In this document: piece after piece, positions 52,278 to 62,400 of the stretch
How positions within the stretch are numbered: position 1 is the stretch's first letter
Layout of the letters: the number at the start of each line of letters is the position of its first letter
Assembly (NCBI RefSeq): GCF_042408815.1
Contig: NZ_JBHOQR010000002.1
Coordinates: forward strand, 62,001-126,000
Reading direction: 5' to 3'
DNA length: 64,000 nucleotides
Source: Thermoflexus sp042408815
GTDB taxonomy: Bacteria > Chloroflexota > Anaerolineae > Thermoflexales > Thermoflexaceae
Translations under genes and position numbers: made by a program
Notes under the pieces: model-generated
Told to the model about the DNA's origin: nothing
What the model saw: the letters and a program-made list of their open reading frames with translations, nothing else
Databases searched by the model: none

Positions 52278-52994
52278 ATGCGGATCAGAACAACAGCGCG
52301 TTCCATCAACGCCCGAGGCCTCGGGCGCATGGCCATTGTTCTGCTGAGCCTGCTTTTCGCAGCATGCGGAAGCGCCCCCTTTGGGGCGCCGATGCCGCCC
52401 ACGGCGACCTTCCCCCCCACCCGCACGCCGCGCCCGACGGCGACGGCCACCTTCACCCCGACCCTCACCCCCACGCCGACGGCCACCCTCACCCCCACGC
52501 CGACCGATACCCCCACACCGACCCGGACGCCCACGCGGACCCGTCCGCCGTTCACCCCTACCCCCCGCCCGACGGCGACGCCGGTCCCTACCCCCACACC
52601 GGCTTTCGATTTCTACCCACAGCCGATATCCGCCGCGCCCAATTGCGGAGCCGTCTACATGGAAGGCTACATCCAGGACGCGGCGGGGAACCCGCTCAAC
52701 GGGGTATGGTATCGCCTGCGGATGTTCTTCCCTTCGGGCAGCGGATATGAGCAGGTGTGTCTGTCGCCCGAGGATGGGAACTGTGAGGATTACAAGCAGA
52801 GCGGAGGCCGGGCTCCGGGCTTATGGGGGTTCGCGCCGCTGGATCCAGCGAACTATCACAAGCCGTTCCGCTTCATCATCGAGATCGTGGAGAGCCCAAG
52901 CAACCCCCGACCGCTTTCGCCGCCTGTGGTCATCGATCACCAGGATTGCAACAACAAGGGCCAATACATCTTCGACTGGAAGCGTCGATATTGA
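52278..52994 (+). CDS. lipoprotein with Thr-Pro linker
   Basis: A 238-residue exported protein. A signal peptide ends in a lipobox (LLFAAC, Cys30). Residues 40-115 are an extended linker of TPTPT and TRTP repeats. The globular part (about 120-238) carries four cysteines (for example PNCGAVYMEGYI, QVCLSPEDGNC and HQDCNNKG) and may hold disulfides. I do not recognise a family for it. GGAGGCGAGG precedes ATG 52278, and an in-frame ATG lies at 52266. It is followed 158 bases later by the alpha-2-macroglobulin gene on the same strand. Confidence 0.7.
   Translation: MRIRTTARSINARGLGRMAIVLLSLLFAACGSAPFGAPMPPTATFPPTRTPRPTATATFTPTLTPTPTATLTPTPTDTPTPTRTPTRTRPPFTPTPRPTATPVPTPTPAFDFYPQPISAAPNCGAVYMEGYIQDAAGNPLNGVWYRLRMFFPSGSGYEQVCLSPEDGNCEDYKQSGGRAPGLWGFAPLDPANYHKPFRFIIEIVESPSNPRPLSPPVVIDHQDCNNKGQYIFDWKRRY
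52399..52612 (+). repeat. Thr-Pro-coding low-complexity repeat
   Basis: C-rich, imperfect 6-base and 12-base repeats of the ACC CCG / ACC CCC kind encode the TPTP linker of the lipoprotein. Similar shorter tracts occur in the hydrolase lipoprotein (around 46,600) and at the start of the macroglobulin gene (around 53,235). Confidence 0.8.
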
Positions 52995-53152
52995 GCATAG
53001 CCTGCGCGGTTCCCTCTCTTCCCTGGACGTGGGAGGTCAGGCTGTTCGCCCCGGACGACCTGGCCTCCCAATGGCCCCGCGCACTGCAGGGGGATGTCCA
53101 GGGGTTCACGGCACATCGTTCATTTCGGTGCCTTAGCGAAAGGAGATGTTCT

Positions 53153-56100
53153 ATGCATTCGAACGCGCAGCGCCTGCGAAGGCTCTGGGGAACCCTGATC
53201 TTCCTGCTGCTCCTCGATGCCTGCCGCCCCACCCCGACTCCCACCCCCACGCCGGTGATCTCCAAACTGCCCCCCATCCTGGTGGCCCGCACCCCGGAGC
53301 CTGGACAGGAAGTGACCCCGGAGATGCCCCTGCGCCTGGTGTTCAGCGAGCCGATGGATCGGGCTTCCGTGGAGGCCAACCTGCGGGTGATCCCAGCGGT
53401 CGCCGGGCGTTTCGCCTGGGAGGCCGGGGACCGCATCCTCCGCTTCCTCCCCCAGGCGCCCTGGAAACCCGATACGGAATATGAGGTCCGCCTGGAGAAC
53501 GCGCGGGCGCGCAACGGCCAGGCCCTGGCGCGTCCGGTGGCTTTCCGCTTCCGCACCGCTTCCCCGCTCGCTGTGGCCGAGGTCATCCCGGCCCCGGACG
53601 CCCGGGATGTGGATCCCCGGGCTGCCGTCACGGTGATCTTCAATCGACCGGTGGTTCCCCTGCGCAGCGATCTCGCCCCTGGGGATCTCCCGCAGCCGCT
53701 GGCCTTCGATCCGCCGATCCGAGGGACCGGCCGCTGGATCAACACCAGCATCTATTCATTCCAGCCGGAAGGCTCCTGGGCAGCCGGACGCACCTACACG
53801 GCCCGCGTGGTCGCCGGCCTCCGGGATCTCACCGGGGTGGCGCTGGAGAAGGATTACACGTGGACCTTCACCATCCGCCGCCCGGCGGTGATCGCCTACG
53901 CTCCCCCGCCCGGCCGACAGATGGACATGGATCTGAGCGCGCCGGTTTCCATCACGTTCAATATGGAAATGGATCGAACCTCCGTGGAATCCGCCTTCTC
54001 GCTGCGAGAAGGCGCCGAGGATGGCCCAGGGGTTCCTGGACGGTTCGAGTGGATCAGCCAGACCATGCTCTTCCGGCCGGCCCAGCCCCTGAAACTGGAA
54101 ACCCGCTACTTCGTCCGTCTGGAACAGCGCGCCGCAGCTCCCTTCGGGGCTACCCTGGAAGGGACGGTGGCCTGGGCTTTCACCACCCCGGCCTATCCTC
54201 GCCTGCAGCATGCCAGCCTCAGCCCGCAAGGCCCAAACCGCCTGGATCCCGGGGATTCCATTGAGCTTGGCTTCAGCTCCGGCGCCATCCGCCCTGAGAC
54301 CATCTGGCCCAACCTCCGCCTGGAACCGCCGATCTCCGTCACCCGGGTGTTCACAAGCTGGGATCCAAAGAATGGCACTTTCTCCCTATCTGGGCCATGG
54401 ACGCCGGGAACGGTGTACACCCTGACGGTCGGGCCGGAGATCGCCGATCGCTATGGCAACCGGCTGGACCGCCAACATACGTTCACCTTCACCGTCAACC
54501 ATCTGGACCCCCTCGCCTATCTGAATATCGGCACCTCCTACTCCCCGCTGGTCGTGGTGGGGACGTATACCGAGACGAGCGCTTTCCTCTCCACGCGCAA
54601 CCTCGATCGGGTGACCTTCACCCTATCGCGTCTGGAGCTGGAACGCTTCATCGCTCTGAGCCGGGATCCAGAGGCGACGTTCCGTTACAGCGCGCCGGAC
54701 GCAGATCAGATCGCCCGCTGGACGTTCACCGTGCCGGAGGTGATCACCGATGTCATGATGCTGAATCGCATCTCGCTGGCCGGGCCAGGCCGCCGCACTC
54801 TTCCCACCGGGCTCTATCACCTTCGGGTGGACGCCCCGGTCTCCCTGGAGCATCGGCCGGGCCGCTATCTGCTGGCAGCGGTGGATCTCAATGTGGTGGT
54901 GAAGGTAGCCCCCCAGGAGGCCTTGGTCTGGGTCACCGATATGGCCACCGGCCGCCCGGCTCCGGGGATTCCCGTTCAACTGTTCGAAGCCACCGAGGAA
55001 CATGTGGAGCTCTCAGGCGTCCGCACCACGGATGCCAACGGGATCGCCCGCTTCGAATGGTCGGACCCCATCCCCCTGTGGCGGATGCGGGTGGCAGTGG
55101 TCGGGACCCCCGGTGGCCGCTTCGGGATCGGCGCCAACGCCTGGTCCGATGGCATCGAGCCATGGGCCTTCGGTCTCCCGGCGGATGACGAGCCCCCTCG
55201 CTTCCGGGTTTACTGGCAGACCGATAAGCCGATCTACCGCCCGGGCCAGACGGTGCGCTTCAAGGCCATTGTGCGCTCCGACAACGATGCGCGCTATGCC
55301 CTCCCGTCCGTCCAAACCGTTGCGATTCGGATCGCTGATCCGGAGGGCCGGGAGGTTTACTCCACCACGCTGACGCTGAACGAGTTCGGGACCGCGGAAG
55401 GGGCGTTCCCGCTGGCGGAGGACGCCATGCTCGGCCGCTACACCCTGATGGCCGATCTCCCGCCCAACCCCTTCTATCACTCGATCTCTTTCCTGGTGGC
55501 CGCCTACCGCCGTCCCGAGTTCCAGGTCACCCTCGCGCCGGAGCGCCCGGCCTATGTGGCCGGCGAGCGCATCCGGGTGGCGCTCCAGGCCACCTACTAT
55601 TTCGGAGGGCCGGTGGCAGGGGCAAAGGTGGAATGGACCGTCCGCGCCCAGCCCTATTTCTTCGAATACGCCGGGCCCGGTTATTACTCCTGGTCCGACT
55701 TCGATCCTTACAGCGCCTACGAAGGGGAAGCCGAGAAGGAGATTGCCAGCGGGAGCGGGACCACCGATGGGCAGGGACGGTTCCTGATCGAATGGCCCAC
55801 GGGGCTGGGGTTGCCTCCCGGGAGTCAGCGGGTGATCCTGGAAGCCCTTGTGACGGATCCCAACGATAACCTGGTGGCCGGGCGAACGGAGGTGGTGGTC
55901 CACGCCGGGCGCTTTTACATCGGGTTGCAGGCGGAGCGTTACGTCGGGGAGGCTGGCCGTCCGCTCACGATGACCGCGAAAACGGTGGACTGGGAGAGCC
56001 GGCCGGTGAGCAGCGTCACCCTGACCTGGATCGCATATCGCCGCGAATGGTTTAGCGTGATGCAAGAGGGGGACCGCGGGCCGATGTGGACATGGACCTA

Positions 56101-59098
56101 CAGCGATACCGCGGTGATGAGCGGTACGCTCCAGACGGATGCGGAAGGCATGGGGCGCTTTGCGTTCATCCCACCGGATCCGGGAACCTATGTGGTGAAA
56201 GCAGAAGGAACGGACGCCGAAGGCCGCCGGATCCGGAGCGCGGAGTTCATCTGGGTGTCCGGGCGGGGGGCAGTAGCGTGGCGCCAAGAGAACAACGATC
56301 GGATCGAGCTCGTCGCCGATCGCCGGGAATACGCGCCGGGCGATACGGCTACGATCCTGGTTCCTTCCCCCTTCACCGGGACGGTGACCGCCCTGATCAC
56401 GGTGGAGCGCGGGCGGATCCGACGGGCGGAGGTGCGCATCTTACAGAGCAACGCGCCCACGTTATCCATCCCGCTCTCGGAGGAGGACGCGCCCAACATC
56501 TTCGTTTCCGTCATCCTGATCCAGGGAGTCACCCGGGAGAACCCAGCGCCGAGCTTCAAGATGGGGATCGTGAACCTCCCGGTGAAGCCAACGCGGCAGA
56601 CCCTCCACGTTGAGCTGATCCCCGATCGGGATGTGGCGGCCGGGGCCCATTACGGACCCCGGGAGACCATGACCGTCACCGTTCGCACCACCGACGCAGA
56701 TGGCCGGCCGGTCCCGGCAGAGGTGGCCGTAGCCGTGGTGGACGCCTCCGTGCTGGCCCTGGTGGATCCGAACGCCCCGCCTATCGTGGAGGGATTCTAT
56801 GGCCGGCGTAACCTCTCCGTCCTCACCGGGGTCTCCCTGATCTACAACCTGAACCGGGTGACGGTGCGCATCGCCCGGGAACGCAAAGGCGGCGGCGGAG
56901 GCGTCGCCGAGGCCTTCGGGGAGATCCGTCGGGAATTCCCGGACACCGCCTACTGGAACGCGATCCTGCGGACCGACGCCAGCGGAACGGCCACCTTCTC
57001 GGTGCGCCTCCCGGATAACCTCACCACCTGGCGCGTCACCGCGAAGGGGGTGACCCGGGACACCCGGGTTGGCGAGGCCACGCTGGACGTCCTCAGCACC
57101 AAGGATCTCCTGATCCGTCCCAGCGTCCCGCGGTTCTTCATGGCCGGCGATCGCGTGACTCTAGGAGCGGCGGTCCATAATCACCTTTCCCGCCCCCTCA
57201 CCGTTACGGTGCGCCTGGAAGCGAAGGGCTTCACGCTGGAGAGCCCGGCCGCTCAGGAGGGGACGATCCCGCCGGATGGCATGGCCCACTTCGAGTGGAC
57301 CGGGATGGTGGAGCGCGGGAAGGCGGTGGATCTCACGTTCTATGCCGAAGGCGGCGGCTTTCGAGATGCCACAAAACCGACCCTGGCCCGGCCGGATGGC
57401 ACCATCCCGGTGCTACGCTATGTGAGCCTGGAGACCGTGGCGACCGCCGGGATGCTGGAAACCTCGGAGTCCCGGCAGGAGATCGTGGCCATCCCGCCGG
57501 AGCCGGAAGTCACCGGAGGGACCCTCACCCTCCGGCTCTCCCCATCCCTGGCCGCGACGGCTCTGGATAGCCTGACCTGGCTTCAGCACTTCGAATATGA
57601 ATGTACAGAACAGACCATCAGCCGCTTCCTGCCGAACATCGTCGCCTATCGAACCCTCCTTCGGCTGAACTTGGCCCGCCCGGATCTCGAGGAGCGTCTC
57701 CGGCAGCAGGTCGTCGTCGGTCTGCAGAAGCTGTATGCAGGCCAGCATGCCGACGGCGGATGGGGATGGTTCCCGTCCATGGAAAGCGATCCCCTGACCA
57801 CGGCCTATGCGGTCTTCGCCCTGGCCGAGGCGCGGGCTGGCGGATTCGCGGTGGCCGACGGCGTGATCGAACGCGGCTTGGCATTCCTACGCCGATCCCT
57901 GGAGGCCCCCGCGGATCTCCCCCCCTGGAAGGCCAACCGGCAGGCGTTCATACTCTTCGCCATGGCCGAGGCTGGCGCCGGGGATGCCGGCCGGATCGTC
58001 GCGCTGTGGGAGGCCCAGAAGGAGCATCTCGCGCTGTATGCCCGCGCTTTCCTGACGATGGCCCTCGGCCGCACCCAAGCGGATCATCCGCTGATCCCCA
58101 CGCTCCTGAACAGCATCCTGGAGCAGGCCCACATCACCGCAACCGGTGCCTTCTGGGAAGAGAAAGGCCTGGACGATTTCAACTGGAACACGGACACGCG
58201 CACCTCGGCCATTGCCCTGCTCAGCCTCCTGCGCGTGGATCCGAAGAACCCGCTGGCCTTCCAGGCGGTGCGGGGCTTGATGGCCGCGCGACGTGCTGAT
58301 CGCTGGGAGACCACCCAGGAGACCGCGTGGGCGCTCATGGCCTTCACGGAATGGATGGCGCAGAGCGGGGAGCTGGAGGGGAACTACACGTGGACCGCTC
58401 GCCTGAACGATCAGGTCATCGGATCCGGTTCCGTGGATCCGGCGCACCTCCAGGAGACCGTGACCCTGCAGCAGGACATCGCCGGGCTGCTGCGGGAAAC
58501 GGGCAATGCCCTAGAGCTTGCCCGGAGCGCCGGGCCCGGCGTGCTGTATTACACTATCCATCTCGCCTTGGAGGAGCCCGTGGAGCGGATCGCCCCGCGC
58601 TCCCGGGGTCTGACCCTGAGCCGCCAGTATCTCCGGCCAGACGATCCGTGCCTGAAGGATCGGCGGCAGCCCTGCGTCCCGGTGACCTCGGCCCGGGTGG
58701 GGGACCTCCTGGTGGTGCGCCTGACCTTGGTGGTTCCGCGTACCGTGCACCATCTGGTGCTGGAGGATCCGTACCCCGCGGGGACGGAGGCCATCGATCC
58801 CTCGCTGAAGACCTCGCCGATGGCAGGGCGGCCGCCGGAGATGCAGCGGGTCGATCCGCGGGATCCCTTTGGAGGATATGGATGGTGGGGCTGGTGGTGG
58901 TTCGGGCATACGGCGCTCTATGACGATCGGGCCGCCCTGTTCGCCGAATATCTCCCACCGGGCACCTATGAATACACCTATATGATCCGAGCGGGCTGGG
59001 CCGGGCAGTTCCAGACACGCCCCGCGCGGGCCTATGCCTTCTACTTCCCGGAGATCTACGGCCAGAGCGAAGGCATGCGGTTCGAGATCACCCGGTGA
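53153..59098 (+). CDS. bacterial alpha-2-macroglobulin (lipoprotein, thioester CTEQ)
   Basis: A 1981-residue lipoprotein (lipobox LLLDAC, Cys24, then a short TP linker). The N-terminal part has three Ig-like repeats (LRLVFSEPMDRASVE, VTVIFNRPVV and VSITFNMEMDRTSVE). MG2 follows near residue 690 (TDKPIYRPGQTVRFKAIV), the A2M core near 1264 (DTAYWNAILRTDASG) and the thioester motif YECTEQT with Cys1484, inside an alpha/alpha toroid that includes GGWGWFPSMESDPLTTAYAV. The thioester should trap attacking proteases, as known for the family. AAGGAGAT precedes ATG 53153. No penicillin-binding protein 1C gene, its frequent partner in proteobacteria, is adjacent. Confidence 0.92.
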   Translation: MHSNAQRLRRLWGTLIFLLLLDACRPTPTPTPTPVISKLPPILVARTPEPGQEVTPEMPLRLVFSEPMDRASVEANLRVIPAVAGRFAWEAGDRILRFLPQAPWKPDTEYEVRLENARARNGQALARPVAFRFRTASPLAVAEVIPAPDARDVDPRAAVTVIFNRPVVPLRSDLAPGDLPQPLAFDPPIRGTGRWINTSIYSFQPEGSWAAGRTYTARVVAGLRDLTGVALEKDYTWTFTIRRPAVIAYAPPPGRQMDMDLSAPVSITFNMEMDRTSVESAFSLREGAEDGPGVPGRFEWISQTMLFRPAQPLKLETRYFVRLEQRAAAPFGATLEGTVAWAFTTPAYPRLQHASLSPQGPNRLDPGDSIELGFSSGAIRPETIWPNLRLEPPISVTRVFTSWDPKNGTFSLSGPWTPGTVYTLTVGPEIADRYGNRLDRQHTFTFTVNHLDPLAYLNIGTSYSPLVVVGTYTETSAFLSTRNLDRVTFTLSRLELERFIALSRDPEATFRYSAPDADQIARWTFTVPEVITDVMMLNRISLAGPGRRTLPTGLYHLRVDAPVSLEHRPGRYLLAAVDLNVVVKVAPQEALVWVTDMATGRPAPGIPVQLFEATEEHVELSGVRTTDANGIARFEWSDPIPLWRMRVAVVGTPGGRFGIGANAWSDGIEPWAFGLPADDEPPRFRVYWQTDKPIYRPGQTVRFKAIVRSDNDARYALPSVQTVAIRIADPEGREVYSTTLTLNEFGTAEGAFPLAEDAMLGRYTLMADLPPNPFYHSISFLVAAYRRPEFQVTLAPERPAYVAGERIRVALQATYYFGGPVAGAKVEWTVRAQPYFFEYAGPGYYSWSDFDPYSAYEGEAEKEIASGSGTTDGQGRFLIEWPTGLGLPPGSQRVILEALVTDPNDNLVAGRTEVVVHAGRFYIGLQAERYVGEAGRPLTMTAKTVDWESRPVSSVTLTWIAYRREWFSVMQEGDRGPMWTWTYSDTAVMSGTLQTDAEGMGRFAFIPPDPGTYVVKAEGTDAEGRRIRSAEFIWVSGRGAVAWRQENNDRIELVADRREYAPGDTATILVPSPFTGTVTALITVERGRIRRAEVRILQSNAPTLSIPLSEEDAPNIFVSVILIQGVTRENPAPSFKMGIVNLPVKPTRQTLHVELIPDRDVAAGAHYGPRETMTVTVRTTDADGRPVPAEVAVAVVDASVLALVDPNAPPIVEGFYGRRNLSVLTGVSLIYNLNRVTVRIARERKGGGGGVAEAFGEIRREFPDTAYWNAILRTDASGTATFSVRLPDNLTTWRVTAKGVTRDTRVGEATLDVLSTKDLLIRPSVPRFFMAGDRVTLGAAVHNHLSRPLTVTVRLEAKGFTLESPAAQEGTIPPDGMAHFEWTGMVERGKAVDLTFYAEGGGFRDATKPTLARPDGTIPVLRYVSLETVATAGMLETSESRQEIVAIPPEPEVTGGTLTLRLSPSLAATALDSLTWLQHFEYECTEQTISRFLPNIVAYRTLLRLNLARPDLEERLRQQVVVGLQKLYAGQHADGGWGWFPSMESDPLTTAYAVFALAEARAGGFAVADGVIERGLAFLRRSLEAPADLPPWKANRQAFILFAMAEAGAGDAGRIVALWEAQKEHLALYARAFLTMALGRTQADHPLIPTLLNSILEQAHITATGAFWEEKGLDDFNWNTDTRTSAIALLSLLRVDPKNPLAFQAVRGLMAARRADRWETTQETAWALMAFTEWMAQSGELEGNYTWTARLNDQVIGSGSVDPAHLQETVTLQQDIAGLLRETGNALELARSAGPGVLYYTIHLALEEPVERIAPRSRGLTLSRQYLRPDDPCLKDRRQPCVPVTSARVGDLLVVRLTLVVPRTVHHLVLEDPYPAGTEAIDPSLKTSPMAGRPPEMQRVDPRDPFGGYGWWGWWWFGHTALYDDRAALFAEYLPPGTYEYTYMIRAGWAGQFQTRPARAYAFYFPEIYGQSEGMRFEITR

Positions 59099-59448
59099 GT
59101 GCGTTGGGTTAAGTCGAATGCCTTCGGCCACCGGTCGACCTGTGCCGGCCAAAATGCTGTTGGGCGCCGGCGCAGGTCGACGCGGGGGCGCGCGAGGGCC
59201 TCAGTAGGCCGATTCCCCATTGGCAGGATGGACTGGACATCTCCCGCGCTCTGATCCGGAACGCTGTGGAGCAGAACGAAGCCCTGGCGCTGCAAGCTCA
59301 TGGGGATCCGTTCGCCATCGGCGGAGGGGCTGCGGAGACCCAGGCGCGCTGGCTGGAGGGGGTTTGGGATGAGGCGGCCGGGCGGGATTCTCATCTCGGC
59401 CCGTTCCGCGTAGGGCAGCGGCTCCCATCGTCCGCGGCTGCCGATCCG
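59099..59448. other. 350-base convergent gap
   Basis: The gap lies between the macroglobulin gene (plus) and the glycosidase-ligase fusion gene (minus). It holds the 16-bp stem-loop at 59134-59181. I see no coding region or other element in the remainder. Confidence 0.5.
59134..59181 (+). terminator. stem-loop after the macroglobulin gene
   Basis: A 16-bp stem with one G-U pair (GTCGACCTGTGCCGGC with GCCGGCGCAGGTCGAC) and a 16-base loop, 35 bases beyond the stop codon in a convergent gap. No T-run follows. It is a likely terminator or 3'-end block, usable from both strands. Confidence 0.6.
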
Positions 59449-62400
59449 CTACTCCCCTTGCTCGAGATCGATAGGCGCCTTCGGAGATTGGAGGCCAGTG
59501 TAGAAGACAATCATGAACGCGAATGCCAGATCCACTAGGAAGAACCCGTTGTCCACCATCCCGTGAGCGAGGGTATCTGCCATCGCCCCCGCTGCCCCCC
59601 AGCGCCAGGGATCCCGGGAAACCTCTGAGCGGCGGATTCCCTGCCAGAACAGGACCTGCCAGGCCAGCCCGGCGATCAGCCCCAGCAGGCCGGTGCGGGC
59701 CCAGAAGTCCAGGAAGATGTTGTGCGGGTGGGAGAGATTCGGCTCCTGCCACGCATCCGGCCGGATGTAGCGGCTGCGATACCAGTAAAGGAAGTTGTCT
59801 GGGCCGACTCCAAAGAGGGGATGTTCCCGGATCAGATCCAGGGTGCTGGCCCACAGGCGGAGTCGGAAGAAGACAGTGCTGCCCGGGGTGGATGCGCGCC
59901 GGGTCAGCGCTTCCCCCACGCGTGGCCCAAGAAGCCCTCCCAGCCCCATCGCCGCGCTGAGGGCGAGAATCCCAAGCCCCCACCGGGCCCTTCGCGACAG
60001 CCTTCCCCACCGATCGCGCAGCCACAACCCGCCCATCGTGATCAGCACCGCCGGGATCCCCAGGAACGCGGCCCCTTCCGAACATGTTCCCATGCTGGCG
60101 ATCCCTACAAGCAGGAGGCCCAGCCCAGCAAACAGCCGCCCTCGTGGGGAGCGCCCGGCCAGCGTCAGGGCCAGGAGAAACGGGAAGACCCTTCCCAGGT
60201 AGAGCGCCAAGTTGTTAGGCGAGCCGAAGGGCCCTCGCATACAGCGCGCGCCGGCCTCCCCCGTGATCCATCCCATCCCTGTGATTCCCTGCATCAGCCC
60301 GACGCCAGCCGCTCCGATCCCGCCCAGCAGGAAGGCTTGCAATACTCCTTCCCACTCCGCACGCGGGGGCCGCATCGCCCGGGCCATGGCGTAGAACAGA
60401 AGAGGCTCCAGGATCACCATGCGCCACTCCCGCCACGCCACCCGCTGGAAGGCGGCCAGGGCGGTGCTGAGGGTTGCCGCTCCGAAAAAGACCAGCATCC
60501 AGCGATCCGCCGGCTCCCACGCCCAGGCGATCCGTCGCCCCCTCCCCACGCGGATCCCTAAATGGAGCAACCCGGCCACAGCGGTGAGCAGGAGCATCAG
60601 CTCGTTCATTGGGAAAGCTTTCTGGAAGAAGGGCTTCGGATACAGATAGAAAGGGGCCCAGAAAGCGATGAGCGCCAGGCCGAGGGAGGGCCGCCGGACC
60701 AGCACCACCAGCAGCAGCAGGGCGGCCAGGGCCGTGAGGGCCACCCGGGGAGCCAGATAGAAGAGCCCGCTCAGGATCAGGCCCAGGCCCAGCCATCGCA
60801 GCTCGCCCCCACGCTGGAGCCCCCATGGCTCCCAGGAGATCCACCACATCCCAGCGTAGACCAGCCCGGAGAGTCCCCAGGCGCCCCACAGCCCCAACCG
60901 ATGGGCCATGGACCCCGCGAACTTCCGGATTGAGCGGACAGCGGACCGACGGGACTGGATCGTTCCGGCGATCACTAGCCATCCTCCCATGCCGATCCCG
61001 AGCAGGCTCAAGCCCAGGGCCAGGCGATACCGGAAGAGATCCGGCTGCACCCCGGCCACGCTCCAGCCCACCAGGGCCCATTGCCCCCAGCCCCGCTCCG
61101 CTTCCACCCGCACAGTATGCGGCCCATAGGGCAGGCCCTCCGCCACCGGGATGGTGACCACTTCCGGGGTTGCGTAATCCGGGGAGGTCAGGATCAGGTA
61201 GGCGCCGCGCGCATCTCGGGGAAGTCGGTTCGCCGGCTGCCCATCCACCCATACGTAGAGATGGGCGCGATACCCACCCCGTCGGACCCTTAGGGCGAGC
61301 CCGGTGCCCTCGAAAACAAAGCTCAAGCGGTCTCCCTCCTCGCGCCCGATATCCGCGCCCAGCGCCGAGAAACGCCATGCGCCCTCGTAGGTTGCCCCCG
61401 GCGGCGGGCCATAGGCGCGGCCCTCGTTTCCCTCCTGGGGAACCGAGGCGGGATAGTAACCCGGGGTGAAGGGCGCCGATGACACGGCGGTGCGCAACGC
61501 CTCCGCAGCCGGGCGCAGCCGACCGGAGGGATCCACCAGCGCAAATCCCCAACGCGGATCATCGGGCGACGTCTCCGGCCGCCACGTTTCCAGAAACATC
61601 GTCCCCATCCAAGGCCATTCCCGGCGGACCCGCGCGATGGCCTCCTGGATGTAGCGGGCCTGCGTGGCCTCATCCACCTGCCCCCAGATCGAGGGACGGC
61701 CGCTCCATCCGGGGGGCAGGGCGTTCCATCCCCAGTGGCTGGCCCAGATCGGTTTCCCCTCATCCCCGTAGCGGATCATCACCTCGCGCAGCAAGATGGC
61801 CCGGGAGAAGTTCAACACCTCCGGGTCTACCCGTCGATCGTCGGGCCCGGTGTCGAAGCCATAAGGCTTGGCGGCGACAATATCAAAGAATTCCCGGGCG
61901 CCCAGCTGATAGAGCCGCTCCAGGAATAACCAGTCCGCCAGGTTCCCCGGGCCGCGCTCCACGGTGGGGGCTAGACCGGCCAGCACGATCCATGCATCCG
62001 GATCCGCCGTGCGGATCGCGACGGCCGCCTGTTGGAGCAGGGCCGCGTAAGCCGAGGGATCCGGGGGCTCACCACCCCATCCGATGGTGAGGTTAGGCTC
62101 ATCCCAGATCTGGTAAAAACGTACCCATCGCCCGTAGCGCGCTGCGAAAGCGCCCGCAAACCGGGCGAAGTCGGCGGGATCCAGCGGCGGGGCCATCGGC
62201 CCCCTTCGCCGGGCTGCCCATTCAGGGCTATCCCCTAGAACAGCTACCAGCTCCAGACCAGCCGCCCGGACCTCGGCCATCACTCGATCTGCCTCTGTCC
62301 AGTCCCAGCGGTCTCTCTCGGGCTGGATCGCCGGCCAGGGGAAGAAAACGCGGATTCGCGGGATGCCCAAGGCCCGGATCTGCTCCAGATCTCGCCTCCG

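Noticed and set aside
52399..52612. A possible tandem-repeat or CRISPR-like array.
   Set aside because: The repeats are imperfect, have no unique spacers and stay in frame as a Thr-Pro linker of a lipoprotein.
52823..53152. An upstream extension of the macroglobulin frame giving 2091 residues.
   Set aside because: The extension overlaps the lipoprotein gene and lacks a signal peptide at its start; ATG 53153 has a strong ribosome binding site and a proper lipoprotein signal.
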